From Actinophytocola sp963729115 (GTDB lineage Bacteria > Actinomycetota > Actinomycetes > Mycobacteriales > Pseudonocardiaceae), in the NCBI GenBank assembly GCA_963729115.1, contig CAVSMR010000013.1, positions 1 to 64,000 of the forward strand: a DNA stretch of 64,000 bases, given 5' to 3'. The notes beneath the pieces are model-generated. The model was not told the origin of the DNA, did no database searches, and was given only the letters and a program-made list of their open reading frames with translations. Shown one piece after another: positions 25,139 to 32,721 of the stretch. Every line of letters starts with the position of its first letter. The stretch's first letter is position 1. Position numbers and translations under genes: made by a program.

Positions 25139-27004
25139 ATGGCGCGAGCGGTCGGAATCGACCTGGGGACGACCAACTCTGTCGTCGCCGTCCTCGAGGG
25201 CGGTGAGCCGACGGTGATCGCCAACTCCGAGGGTTCGCGGACCACCCCGTCCATCGTCGCATTCGCCAAGAACGGCGAGGTGCTCGTGGGGCAGCCCGCG
25301 AAGAACCAGGCGGTCACGAACGTCGATCGCACGGTGCGGTCGGTGAAGCGGCACATGGGCACGGACTGGAAGACCGAGATCGACGGCAAGAGCTACTCCG
25401 CGCAGGAGATCAGCGCGCGGGTGCTGATGAAGCTGAAGCGGGACGCGGAGTCCTACCTCGGCGAGCCGATCACGGACGCGGTCATCACGGTGCCCGCGTA
25501 CTTCGAGGACGCCCAGCGGCAGGCCACCAAGGAGGCCGGGCAGATCGCCGGCCTGAACGTGCTGCGGATCGTGAACGAGCCGACCGCGGCCGCCCTGGCG
25601 TACGGCCTGGACAAGGGCGAGAAGGAGCAGACGATCCTCGTCTTCGACCTCGGTGGTGGCACGTTCGACGTGTCGCTGCTGGAGATCGGCGAGGGTGTCG
25701 TCGAGGTCCGCGCGACGTCCGGTGACAACCACCTCGGTGGCGACGACTGGGACCAGCGCATCGTCGACTGGCTGGTGGACAAGTTCAAGCAGTCCGCGGG
25801 CATCGACCTGAACAAGGACAAGATGGCGCTGCAGCGCATCCGGGAGGCGGCGGAGAAGGCCAAGATCGAGCTGTCCAGCTCGAACAGCGCCAACATCAAC
25901 CTGCCGTACATCACGGTGGACGCCGAGAAGAACCCGATGTTCCTCGACGAGACGCTGACCCGCGCGGAGTTCCAGCGGATCACCAGCGACCTGCTGGACC
26001 GCACCCGGGCGCCGTTCAACAACGTGATCAAGGACGCCAGCATCAAGGTCGGCGACATCGACCACGTGGTGCTCGTCGGCGGCTCGACCCGGATGCCCGC
26101 GGTGTCCGACCTGGTCAAGGAGCTCACCGGCGGCCAGGAGCCGAACAAGGGCGTGAACCCGGACGAGGTCGTCGCGATCGGTGCGACCCTGCAGGCCGGC
26201 GTGCTGCGCGGCGACGTCAAGGACGTGCTGCTGCTGGACGTCACGCCGCTGTCGCTGGGCATCGAGACCAAGGGCGGCGTGTTCACCAAGCTCATCGAGC
26301 GGAACACGACCATCCCGACCAAGCGCTCGGAGATCTTCTCCACCGCGGACGACGGCCAGACCACGGTCGGCATCCAGGTCTTCCAGGGTGAGCGCGAGAT
26401 CGCGGTGCACAACAAGAAGCTGGGCACCTTCGACCTCACCGGCATCCCGCCGGCACCCCGGGGCGTCCCGCAGATCGAGGTCACCTTCGACATCGACGCG
26501 AACGGCATCGTCCACGTCAACGCGAAGGACCTCGGCACCGGCAAGGAGCAGTCGATGACGATCACCGGCGGCTCGGCGCTGCCGAAGGACGACATCGACC
26601 GGATGGTCAAGGACGCCGAGGCGCACGCCGAGGAGGACAAGAAGCGTCGCGAGGAGGCCGAAGTCCGCAACCAGGCCGAGACGCTCGTCTACCAGACGGA
26701 GAAGTTCGTCAAGGACAACGACGAGAAGATCCCGTCCGAGGTCAAGGACAAGGTCACCCTCGCGGTCAAGGAGGCGCAGGAGGCGCTCAAGGGCACCGAC
26801 ACCGCGGCCATCAAGGACGCGATGGAGAAGCTCGCCACCGAGTCGCAGGCCATGGGCTCGGCGATGTACGCCCAGTCCGGCGCGCAGGCGCAGGGCGGCG
26901 GTGACGCCGGTGCCCAGGGCGCCCCGGGTGCCGAGCAGGCCGAGCCGGGTGGCGAGGACGTGGTCGACGCCGAGATCGTCGACGAGGACAAGGACAAGAA
27001 GTGA
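25139..27004 (+). CDS. dnaK: Chaperone DnaK (Hsp70)
   Basis: A 621-residue Hsp70. The nucleotide-binding domain starts GIDLGTTNSVVAVLEGG, has the phosphate-2 motif FDLGGGTFDVSLLEIGEG at about 170-190 and the adenosine motif VLVGGSTRMPAVSDLV. The substrate domain has LLLDVTPLSLGIETKGGVFT. A Gly/Ala/Gln-rich lid tail ends in acidic residues. It folds and refolds proteins with DnaJ and GrpE. The ATG follows AGGAGGAAT. It overlaps grpE by GTGA. Confidence 0.97.
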   Translation: MARAVGIDLGTTNSVVAVLEGGEPTVIANSEGSRTTPSIVAFAKNGEVLVGQPAKNQAVTNVDRTVRSVKRHMGTDWKTEIDGKSYSAQEISARVLMKLKRDAESYLGEPITDAVITVPAYFEDAQRQATKEAGQIAGLNVLRIVNEPTAAALAYGLDKGEKEQTILVFDLGGGTFDVSLLEIGEGVVEVRATSGDNHLGGDDWDQRIVDWLVDKFKQSAGIDLNKDKMALQRIREAAEKAKIELSSSNSANINLPYITVDAEKNPMFLDETLTRAEFQRITSDLLDRTRAPFNNVIKDASIKVGDIDHVVLVGGSTRMPAVSDLVKELTGGQEPNKGVNPDEVVAIGATLQAGVLRGDVKDVLLLDVTPLSLGIETKGGVFTKLIERNTTIPTKRSEIFSTADDGQTTVGIQVFQGEREIAVHNKKLGTFDLTGIPPAPRGVPQIEVTFDIDANGIVHVNAKDLGTGKEQSMTITGGSALPKDDIDRMVKDAEAHAEEDKKRREEAEVRNQAETLVYQTEKFVKDNDEKIPSEVKDKVTLAVKEAQEALKGTDTAAIKDAMEKLATESQAMGSAMYAQSGAQAQGGGDAGAQGAPGAEQAEPGGEDVVDAEIVDEDKDKK

Positions 27005-27747
27005 GTTCGGACGACCGAACCGTCGAGCACGCCGGAGAGGAGCCGCGAGTCGTGGTGCGTGACCGCCGCCGTATCGACCCGGAGACGGGTGAGGTGCGGC
27101 CGGCGCCCGAACCGGCCGACGCGGCGGCGCCGCCGGAGCAGGCCGAGCCCGAGCCGGGCCTGGCCGTTCCGGAGGCGCCGAGCCGCGAGGCCGAGCTGAA
27201 GGCCCAGCTCGACGAGCGGACGGCCGACCTGCAGCGGCTGCAGGCCGAGTACGCCAACTACCGCAAGCGGATCGACCGCGACCGCGAGGTCGTGACCAAC
27301 TCGGCGAAGGCGTCGGTGGCCCAGGAGCTGCTGTCGGTGCTCGACGACATCGAACGCGCGCAGCAGCACGGGGACCTCACCGGTGCGTTCAAGGCGGTCG
27401 CGGACAAGCTCGTGGCGACCCTCGAGCGCGTCGGTCTGGAGTCCTTTGGGCACGGCGGCGAGGCGTTCGACCCGTCGGTCCACGAGGCCGTCCAGCACGA
27501 CACGTCGCCGGACGTCAGCGGCCCGACCGTCACCGCGGTGCTGCGCCGGGGCTACCGGTTCGGCGACCGCGTGGTGCGGGCGGCGCTCGTCGCGGTCACC
27601 GACCACGAGCCGGGCGCGGGCGCGGCTTCGGCCGCCGAGGTGGCCGAGCCGGTCACGCCCGCGACCACCGCCAAGCCGGGCGACGAGGAGCACGACTGGT
27701 TCGCGTCGCCAGACGTCGACGCGCCGGCGGATCGAGCGAACGATTAG
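27001..27747 (+). CDS. grpE: Nucleotide exchange factor GrpE
   Basis: A 248-residue protein. An acidic, proline/alanine-rich N-terminal tail (about 1-65) precedes the coiled coil (ERTADLQRLQAEYANYRKRI) and the four-helix/beta domain with FDPSVHEAVQHDTSPDVSGP and VLRRGYRFGDRVVRAALVAV. It releases ADP from DnaK. A further tail of about 40 residues follows the domain. GTG start at 27001 within the dnaK stop. Confidence 0.95.
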   Translation: MSSDDRTVEHAGEEPRVVVRDRRRIDPETGEVRPAPEPADAAAPPEQAEPEPGLAVPEAPSREAELKAQLDERTADLQRLQAEYANYRKRIDRDREVVTNSAKASVAQELLSVLDDIERAQQHGDLTGAFKAVADKLVATLERVGLESFGHGGEAFDPSVHEAVQHDTSPDVSGPTVTAVLRRGYRFGDRVVRAALVAVTDHEPGAGAASAAEVAEPVTPATTAKPGDEEHDWFASPDVDAPADRAND

Positions 27748-27774
27748 ATCTGAAACGGGAGGAGGGGACGTCCG

Positions 27775-28956
27775 GTGAGTGCGAGGGACTGGATCGACAA
27801 GGACTTCTACCACGAGTTGGGCGTCTCGTCCGACGCCGGCGACGCGGACATCAAGAAGGCGTACCGCAAGCTCGCGCGCGAGCTGCACCCCGACGCGAAC
27901 CCGGGCAACGCCCAGGCCGAGGCCCGCTTCAAGGCGGTGTCCGAGGCCTACGGCGTGCTCGGGGACGCGGAGAAGCGCAAGCAGTACGACGAGGCGCGGC
28001 GGCTGTTCGGCTCGGGTGGGTTCCGGCCGGGGGGCGGCTTCGGCGGGTTCGGCACGGGCGGGTCGACGTTCGACTTCGGCGACCTGTTCGGCAGCGGCCA
28101 GCAGGCCGCGGCCGGTAGCGGGGGCATCAGCGACCTGCTGGGCAACCTGTTCAACCGGCGGGGCGGCACCGCGAGCGCGACGAGCCGGCCGCGGCGCGGC
28201 GCCGACGTGGAGACCGAGGTGCGCATCGACTTCGTCGAGGCGGTCAAGGGCGCGACGGTCCCGCTGCGCCTGTCCAGCCCGTCGACCTGCGACACCTGCC
28301 ACGGGTCGGGCGCGAAGCCCGGCACCACGCCGCGGACGTGTGCGACCTGCGGTGGGGCCGGGCTGGTCAGCCGCAGCCAGGGCGCGTTCGCGTTCAGCGA
28401 GCCGTGCCGGGACTGCCGCGGCACCGGGCGGATCGTGGACGACCCGTGCGCGGAGTGCGGCGGCGACGGGGTCAGCACCCGGACCCGGACGCTCACCGTG
28501 CGGATCCCCGCCGGCGTCAACGACGACCAACGGATCCGGCTGGCCGAGCAGGGCGAGCCGGGCGCGAACGGCGGGCACGCGGGTGACCTGTACGTGCGCG
28601 TGCACGTCACCGCGCACCCGGTGTTCGGCCGGTCGGGCAACGACCTGACGATCAAGGTGCCGGTCACGTTCTCGGAGCTGGCGCTGGGTACGACGCTCAC
28701 GGTGCCGACCCTGGACGACAAGGTGTCGCTGCGGGTGGCGCCGGGAACCGCGAGCGGCCGGGTGCTGCGGGTGCGCGGCAAGGGCATCGCGCGGCGCGAC
28801 GGCCAGACCGGTGACCTGCTGGTGACCTTGCAGGTCGCGGTGCCGTCGAACATGGACGACACGGCACGCCAGGCGCTCGAGGAGTACCGCACGGCCACGG
28901 CGGGTCAGGACCCGCGGCCCGACCTGACCGCGATGTTGCAGCAACGGAGCGAGTGA
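27775..28956 (+). CDS. dnaJ: Co-chaperone DnaJ (type I, DnaJ1)
   Basis: A 393-residue Hsp40 with all parts of a type I protein: J-domain with RELHPDANPGN (HPD triad), Gly/Phe-rich linker (GSGGFRPGGGFGGFGTGGST), four zinc-binding CxxCxGxG repeats (CDTCHGSG, CATCGGAG, CRDCRGTG, CAECGGDG) and the C-terminal substrate domains. It stimulates DnaK ATPase. Starts 27 bp after grpE with a GGGAGGAGG ribosome site. Confidence 0.96.
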   Translation: MSARDWIDKDFYHELGVSSDAGDADIKKAYRKLARELHPDANPGNAQAEARFKAVSEAYGVLGDAEKRKQYDEARRLFGSGGFRPGGGFGGFGTGGSTFDFGDLFGSGQQAAAGSGGISDLLGNLFNRRGGTASATSRPRRGADVETEVRIDFVEAVKGATVPLRLSSPSTCDTCHGSGAKPGTTPRTCATCGGAGLVSRSQGAFAFSEPCRDCRGTGRIVDDPCAECGGDGVSTRTRTLTVRIPAGVNDDQRIRLAEQGEPGANGGHAGDLYVRVHVTAHPVFGRSGNDLTIKVPVTFSELALGTTLTVPTLDDKVSLRVAPGTASGRVLRVRGKGIARRDGQTGDLLVTLQVAVPSNMDDTARQALEEYRTATAGQDPRPDLTAMLQQRSE

Positions 28957-29393
28957 CGGAGCCAGCGATGACCGGAGTCCCGTTTCCGCCGGGCGCCAAC
29001 GAGGACACGCCCGTGTTCGTGATCTCGGTGGCCGCCCAGCTGTCCGGGCTGCACGCCCAGACCTTGCGCGGCTACGACCGGATGGGCCTGGTCAGCCCGG
29101 GCCGCACGTCGGGCGGTGGCCGCCGGTACTCGATGCGGGACATCGCCCTGCTGCGCGAGGTGCAGCGGCTCTCCCAGGAGCAGGGCGTGAACCTGGCCGG
29201 CATCAAGCGGATCATCGAGCTGGAGAACGAGGTCGACATCCTGCGCCACCGGATCGCCGAGCTCACCGAGGAGCTGGCCGCCGTGCACGCCGCGGCGGAA
29301 CAGGCGGCCGCGGCGATCCACCGCTCGTACCGCAACGAGCTGGTCCCCGTCCGCCAGCAGACGGCCCTCGTCGTGTGGAAACCCCGCCGCTGA
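28953..29393 (+). CDS. hspR: MerR-family heat-shock repressor HspR
   Basis: A 146-residue MerR-type regulator: VFVISVAAQLSGLHAQTLRG as helix-turn-helix, YDRMGLVSPGRTSGGGRRYS as wing, then a coiled coil (VDILRHRIAELTEELAAVHA). With DnaK as co-repressor it binds HAIR sites, here upstream of dnaK and of clpB. GTGA overlap with dnaJ. The C-terminal QTALVVWKPRR is the tail typical of actinobacterial HspR. Confidence 0.94.
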   Translation: MTEPAMTGVPFPPGANEDTPVFVISVAAQLSGLHAQTLRGYDRMGLVSPGRTSGGGRRYSMRDIALLREVQRLSQEQGVNLAGIKRIIELENEVDILRHRIAELTEELAAVHAAAEQAAAAIHRSYRNELVPVRQQTALVVWKPRR

Positions 29394-29440
29394 GCGCGAA
29401 AACCCCAAGGCCCGGCACCACGTGCCGGGCCCTTTCGCGC
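29394..29440 (+). terminator. Terminator of the dnaK operon
   Basis: An outer GCGCGAAA/TTTCGCGC pair encloses an inner stem AAGGCCCGGCAC/GTGCCGGGCCCTT with a CAC loop. It starts at the hspR stop codon. Confidence 0.85.
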
Positions 29441-29492
29441 CACTCGCACCCCGAACCTGTCCACACCCCCTCGCCGACCACCCCGAACCGTC

Positions 29493-29565
29493 AGCCCCCA
29501 GCCCCCAGCCCCCAGCCCCCAGCCCCCAGCCCCCAGCCCCAGCCCCAGCCCCAGCCCCAGCCCCC
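29493..29565. repeat. G/C microsatellite, (AGCCCCC)6(AGCCCC)4
   Basis: Six exact 7-bp units AGCCCCC at 29493-29534, four exact 6-bp units AGCCCC at 29535-29558 and one more 7-bp unit. The change in unit length keeps the purine phase different on each side. Tracts like this are prone to slippage and to G-quadruplex formation on the minus strand. Confidence 0.95.
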
Positions 29566-29567
29566 GC

Positions 29568-29760
29568 CGTCGCCGAGCGCGACGCGATGATCCTCACCAT
29601 CCGCGCCCTGCCCGAGGCGTTGAAACGGTCGCTGACCTGGGACCGCGGCACCGAACTCGCCCGCCACGCCGACATCACCCTGGCCACCGACCTCGCCATC
29701 TACTTCGCCGATCCCCACGCACCCTGGCAACGCGGATCCAACGAATCCACCGGCCCCCGC
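29568..29760 (+). pseudogene. Remnant of an IS30-family transposase
   Basis: One reading frame gives about 60 residues of an IS30 DDE transposase core: MILTIRALPEALKRSLTWDR, then GTELARHADITLATDLAIYF and ADPHAPWQRGSNES. LTWDRGTE holds the second catalytic Asp and WQRGSNES the region of the catalytic Glu. Both ends of the gene are missing; the left join is the microsatellite and the right join a DnaA-box repeat. No terminal inverted repeats remain. It is a dead fragment. Confidence 0.85.
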
Positions 29761-29771
29761 GACGCGGGGAG

Positions 29772-29848
29772 TTGTCCACAGGCGGCCCCGTGGCCGCTCG
29801 GAGGTGTCGGTGGTCGCCGGTAGCGTGGAAAGCGGGGGCCCCCGCGTG
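29772..29848. repeat. DnaA-box/TAGCGT/hairpin element, copy A
   Basis: TTGTCCACA at 29772-29780, 40 bp to TAGCGT at 29821-29826, then a G-run/C-run hairpin. Shares TAGCGTGGAAA and the hairpin with position 1-34. Directly follows the IS30 scrap. Confidence 0.65.
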
Positions 29849-29856
29849 GCCGGGGG

Positions 29857-29923
29857 TTGTCCACAGGGTTCAGCCGCTCGCTCCGGTTTGGTCGGTGTTC
29901 GTCGGTAGCGTGGTGACCGGGGG
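29857..29923. repeat. DnaA-box/TAGCGT element, copy B
   Basis: TTGTCCACA at 29857-29865, 40 bp to TAGCGT at 29906-29911, then GGGGGCC. Tandem to copy A, with the same box-to-hexamer spacing. The rest of the stretch to 30033 holds no gene. Confidence 0.6.
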
Positions 29924-30033
29924 CCGGAGGCCAGCGGCTCATCCCAGGCACGGGACGCGGAGTCCAGGGACCCGGGGTCCATCCCGTCGGGACGGCCACG
30001 CGCGATCAGTCCACAGTGGACCGGCTGGGTGGA

Positions 30034-31212
30034 TCAGTCGACGGTGAACGGGTCGTACGTGATGCGGTCCAGCGCCGTGCCGGCCACGAGCATCCGCGAC
30101 ACCGTCGAGCGGACCATCTGCGGCGAGCCGGACACGAGCACGTCGTGGTCGGTCCAGGCGCCGTAGCGGGTCACCACGTCCGCGAGCGTCCCGCGCTCCA
30201 CGTTCGCGTTCCTGGTCTCCGCCTCCAGCACGGGGACGACCGTCAGCCACGGGTTGGTCGACGTCATCTGCTGCAGGTGGTCGAGGTCGTAGAGATCCGA
30301 GCGCACCCGGCCGCCGTAGAACAGCTGCACCTTCGGGTTGTCGCCGTACTTCGCCAGCTGCTCGATGATCGACCGCATCGGCGCGACCCCCGTGCCGCCG
30401 GCGATCATCAGCACGTTGCGGTTCGCCTGGCGGTCCACGCGCAGCCGGCCCATCGGCGGACCCATCCGCCACTGGTCACCCGGCTGCGCGGTCGCCACGA
30501 TCGACCGGCTCACCCAGCCGCCGTCGACGGCGCGCACGTGGAACTCCAGCAGCCCGTCCTCGCGCGGCGCGGTCGCGGGCGTGAGGTAGCGCCACATCCG
30601 CGGCCGCTGCGGCGTCTCCACGCTCACGTACTGCCCCGGCTGGTAGGGCACCGGATGGTCCGGCTGGACCCGCACGACCCCGAGGTCGCGGGTGAGCCGC
30701 TCGCGCTGCACGACCGTGCCGTTCCACCAGGCCGGGCCCTCGTCCGAGCCCGCCGACTCGAGCATCGCGCGCGCCATGATCGTGTACGCCTCGGCCCAGG
30801 CCCGCTCGACCTCGTCGGTCCACGCCCCGCGCGCGTACTCCTTGATGGCGGCCAGCAACGCCATGCCGACCGCCTCGTAGTGGCTCGCCACCACGCCGAA
30901 CTTGCGGTGGTCGCGGCCGAGCTGGCGCAGGAACGGGATCAGGTCGTCCGGCCGGTCGACCATCTGGACGACGTGCACGAGTGCCCGCAGCAACCGCGAC
31001 CGCTGGACCTGCATGTTGATCGGGAAGAGCTCCCGGGTCGCCGGCGCGATGCCGAACAGCGTCGCGTAGAAGAACTCGGCCACCCGGCCCGCGTTGGGCT
31101 CGACGATCGCCCAGGTGTCGCGGATCAACCGCACCATGGTCGCGACAGGGTCCGAACCGGACTCGGCGCTGTCCTTGTGCGGTAATGGGCTCACAACGGC
31201 GTTTGCAGTCAT
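30034..31212 (-). CDS. Flavohaemoglobin-like protein (globin plus FAD/NAD reductase domains)
   Basis: A 392-residue two-domain protein. Residues about 20-150 are a globin with the proximal histidine in LGRDHRKFGVVASHYEAVG, and the remainder is a ferredoxin-reductase module: PGQYVSVETPQRPRMWRYLT (FAD part) and VLMIAGGTGVAPMRSIIEQL (NAD part). Classical flavohaemoglobins oxidise nitric oxide to nitrate. Here the FAD motif R-x-Y-S reads RYLTPA, with Thr in place of Ser, which fits the divergent actinobacterial group (type II-like) whose role in redox or lactate metabolism is less clear. The ATG at 31212 has no obvious ribosome site. Confidence 0.85.
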   Translation of the reverse strand: MTANAVVSPLPHKDSAESGSDPVATMVRLIRDTWAIVEPNAGRVAEFFYATLFGIAPATRELFPINMQVQRSRLLRALVHVVQMVDRPDDLIPFLRQLGRDHRKFGVVASHYEAVGMALLAAIKEYARGAWTDEVERAWAEAYTIMARAMLESAGSDEGPAWWNGTVVQRERLTRDLGVVRVQPDHPVPYQPGQYVSVETPQRPRMWRYLTPATAPREDGLLEFHVRAVDGGWVSRSIVATAQPGDQWRMGPPMGRLRVDRQANRNVLMIAGGTGVAPMRSIIEQLAKYGDNPKVQLFYGGRVRSDLYDLDHLQQMTSTNPWLTVVPVLEAETRNANVERGTLADVVTRYGAWTDHDVLVSGSPQMVRSTVSRMLVAGTALDRITYDPFTVD

Positions 31213-31431
31213 GGTCGGGGCACAGACTCCACCTCTTGGCGTCCGGGGCGACGCCGCTGTTCGACTCGCGGTCGTGCGTCCCCGACATCAGGACAGTAGA
31301 CGGATTTTCCCCTGTTGTCCGCCATCATTGCCCGTTCGTGTGAGAAAAAACTACAGACAGTCGTTTCCCGTTGGGACGATTGGGGGACTTCACGGGGAGG
31401 GGGTTCGCGTCGGTTCGGCGGGCATGAGAGC

Positions 31432-32469
31432 GTGTCCGCCGTGCGACCAGACCGGATACCTCCCGCCGGTGTTGCCGATCCAGCGTTGCTGGACCTCGAA
31501 TTCGCCGATGACCAGCAGGATCGTCCGTTACGCGCGCCGCTGGCGCCCGTGACGTCGACAGCCAACGCCGGTTCGCCCGCCGACGGCCCGACCCGCAGGC
31601 TGGCGCCGATCGGCCGCACGCCCCCACCAGCCAACCCGCCGTACCCGCCGGGCCGTCCGGGACAGCCGCCGTTGCAACATCCGGGGCAGCCGCCGCGACT
31701 CCAACCGGCCCCACGCCCGGTGAGCCGCCCGCAACGCCCCCCGCAGCAGCCGCAGACCCACCACGGCCAGCGACCGCCCCCGGGACCCGACTGGTTCAGC
31801 CGCCCGGCCGTCCAGCCCGGCGAGCAGCTCACCAGGCCGGCGCTGCCGCCGGGCCGGTCCGGCACCGGGCCCGGCTCGGCCGGCGAGCACCTGCTCCAGG
31901 GCGCCTACGGCACGACCGAGCGGGCGCAGCGCTTCTACCGCGACCAGGTCCTCGACCACCTCAACGAGGCCATGATCGAGTTCGTCGGCCGGATGGAGAT
32001 GGCGTTCATCTCGACCGCGGACGCCGGCGGCGAGTGCGACGCGAGCCTGCGCGCCGGGCCGCCCGGCTTCCTGCACGTGCTCGACGAGCGCCGCGTCGCC
32101 TACCCCGAGTACCGCGGCAACGGCGTGCTCGCGAGCCTCGGCAACATCAGCGAGAACCCGCACGTCGGCCTGCTGCTGGTCGACTTCGTCGAGGACCTCA
32201 TCGGCCTGCACGTCAACGGCCGCGCCCGGATCGTCGAGGACGCCGACCTGCGCGCCGAGTGCCCGGAGCTGCCCGCGGACTTCGTGCGTGGCCGCGCACC
32301 CGAACGCTGGGTGGTCGTGCACGTCGAGGAGGCATACGTGCACTGCCGCAAGCACGTCCCGCGGATGCAGGTCGTGCCGCGCACCCGGGACTGGGGCACC
32401 GACGACGCGCCGCGCAAGGGCGGCGACTACTTCGGCGTTCGCGCCGGCCAGCGCGCGACCTCGCGCTGA
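31432..32469 (+). CDS. PNPOx-like (FMN split-barrel) protein with Pro-rich N-terminus
   Basis: About 345 residues. Roughly the first 140 are low-complexity, rich in Pro, Gly and Gln (RPGQPPLQHPGQPPRLQPAP), then a pyridoxamine-phosphate-oxidase-like split barrel starts at RDQVLDHLNEAMIEFVGRME with FISTADAGGECDASLRAGPP and ISENPHVGLLLVDFVEDLIG. Proteins of this class bind FMN or F420 and reduce small molecules; the substrate is unknown. The GTG at 31432 is my choice; the frame is open from 31315. It is divergent from the flavohaemoglobin gene. Confidence 0.7.
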   Translation: MSAVRPDRIPPAGVADPALLDLEFADDQQDRPLRAPLAPVTSTANAGSPADGPTRRLAPIGRTPPPANPPYPPGRPGQPPLQHPGQPPRLQPAPRPVSRPQRPPQQPQTHHGQRPPPGPDWFSRPAVQPGEQLTRPALPPGRSGTGPGSAGEHLLQGAYGTTERAQRFYRDQVLDHLNEAMIEFVGRMEMAFISTADAGGECDASLRAGPPGFLHVLDERRVAYPEYRGNGVLASLGNISENPHVGLLLVDFVEDLIGLHVNGRARIVEDADLRAECPELPADFVRGRAPERWVVVHVEEAYVHCRKHVPRMQVVPRTRDWGTDDAPRKGGDYFGVRAGQRATSR

Positions 32470-32537
32470 TCACCACCCACCCGATCACCCGGCTGGCGGT
32501 GCGCCGTCCGGCCCGCATACCGCCGTGCACAGCTGCC

Positions 32538-32588
32538 TGTGGATAGAGACCTGGGGATTGTGGACAGGTGGACAGGTGCTGTGGACAG
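32538..32588. promoter_or_regulatory. Cluster of DnaA boxes upstream of clpB
   Basis: Three minus-strand DnaA boxes: CTATCCACA (32538-32546), CTGTCCACA (32559-32567) and CTGTCCACA (32580-32588), with a weaker CTGTCCACC at about 32568-32576. Box starts are 21 bp apart, two helical turns, so all face the same way. Confidence 0.65.
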
Positions 32589-32649
32589 GGCTATTGGTAC
32601 ATGTGGGTGGTCGGGCCAGCACACCGGTTACGCTACGAAAAATCTGGGG

Positions 32650-32669
32650 TTGAGTGGAACTCACTCAAC
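32650..32669 (+). promoter_or_regulatory. HAIR operator upstream of clpB
   Basis: TTGAGT-N7-ACTCAA at 32650-32668 is a perfect inverted repeat of the HspR type, 53 bp before the clpB start. It places clpB in the HspR regulon with the dnaK operon, as in Streptomyces and mycobacteria. Confidence 0.92.
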
Positions 32670-32721
32670 TTTGCTGACGTTGACCTAGTGAGGCAACGTT
32701 GCGCACGTGAGGTGAGGGGAA

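Noticed and set aside
29493..29565. CRISPR-like repeat
   Set aside because: Units are 6-7 bp without spacers; it is a microsatellite. No CRISPR array or cas gene was seen in the window.
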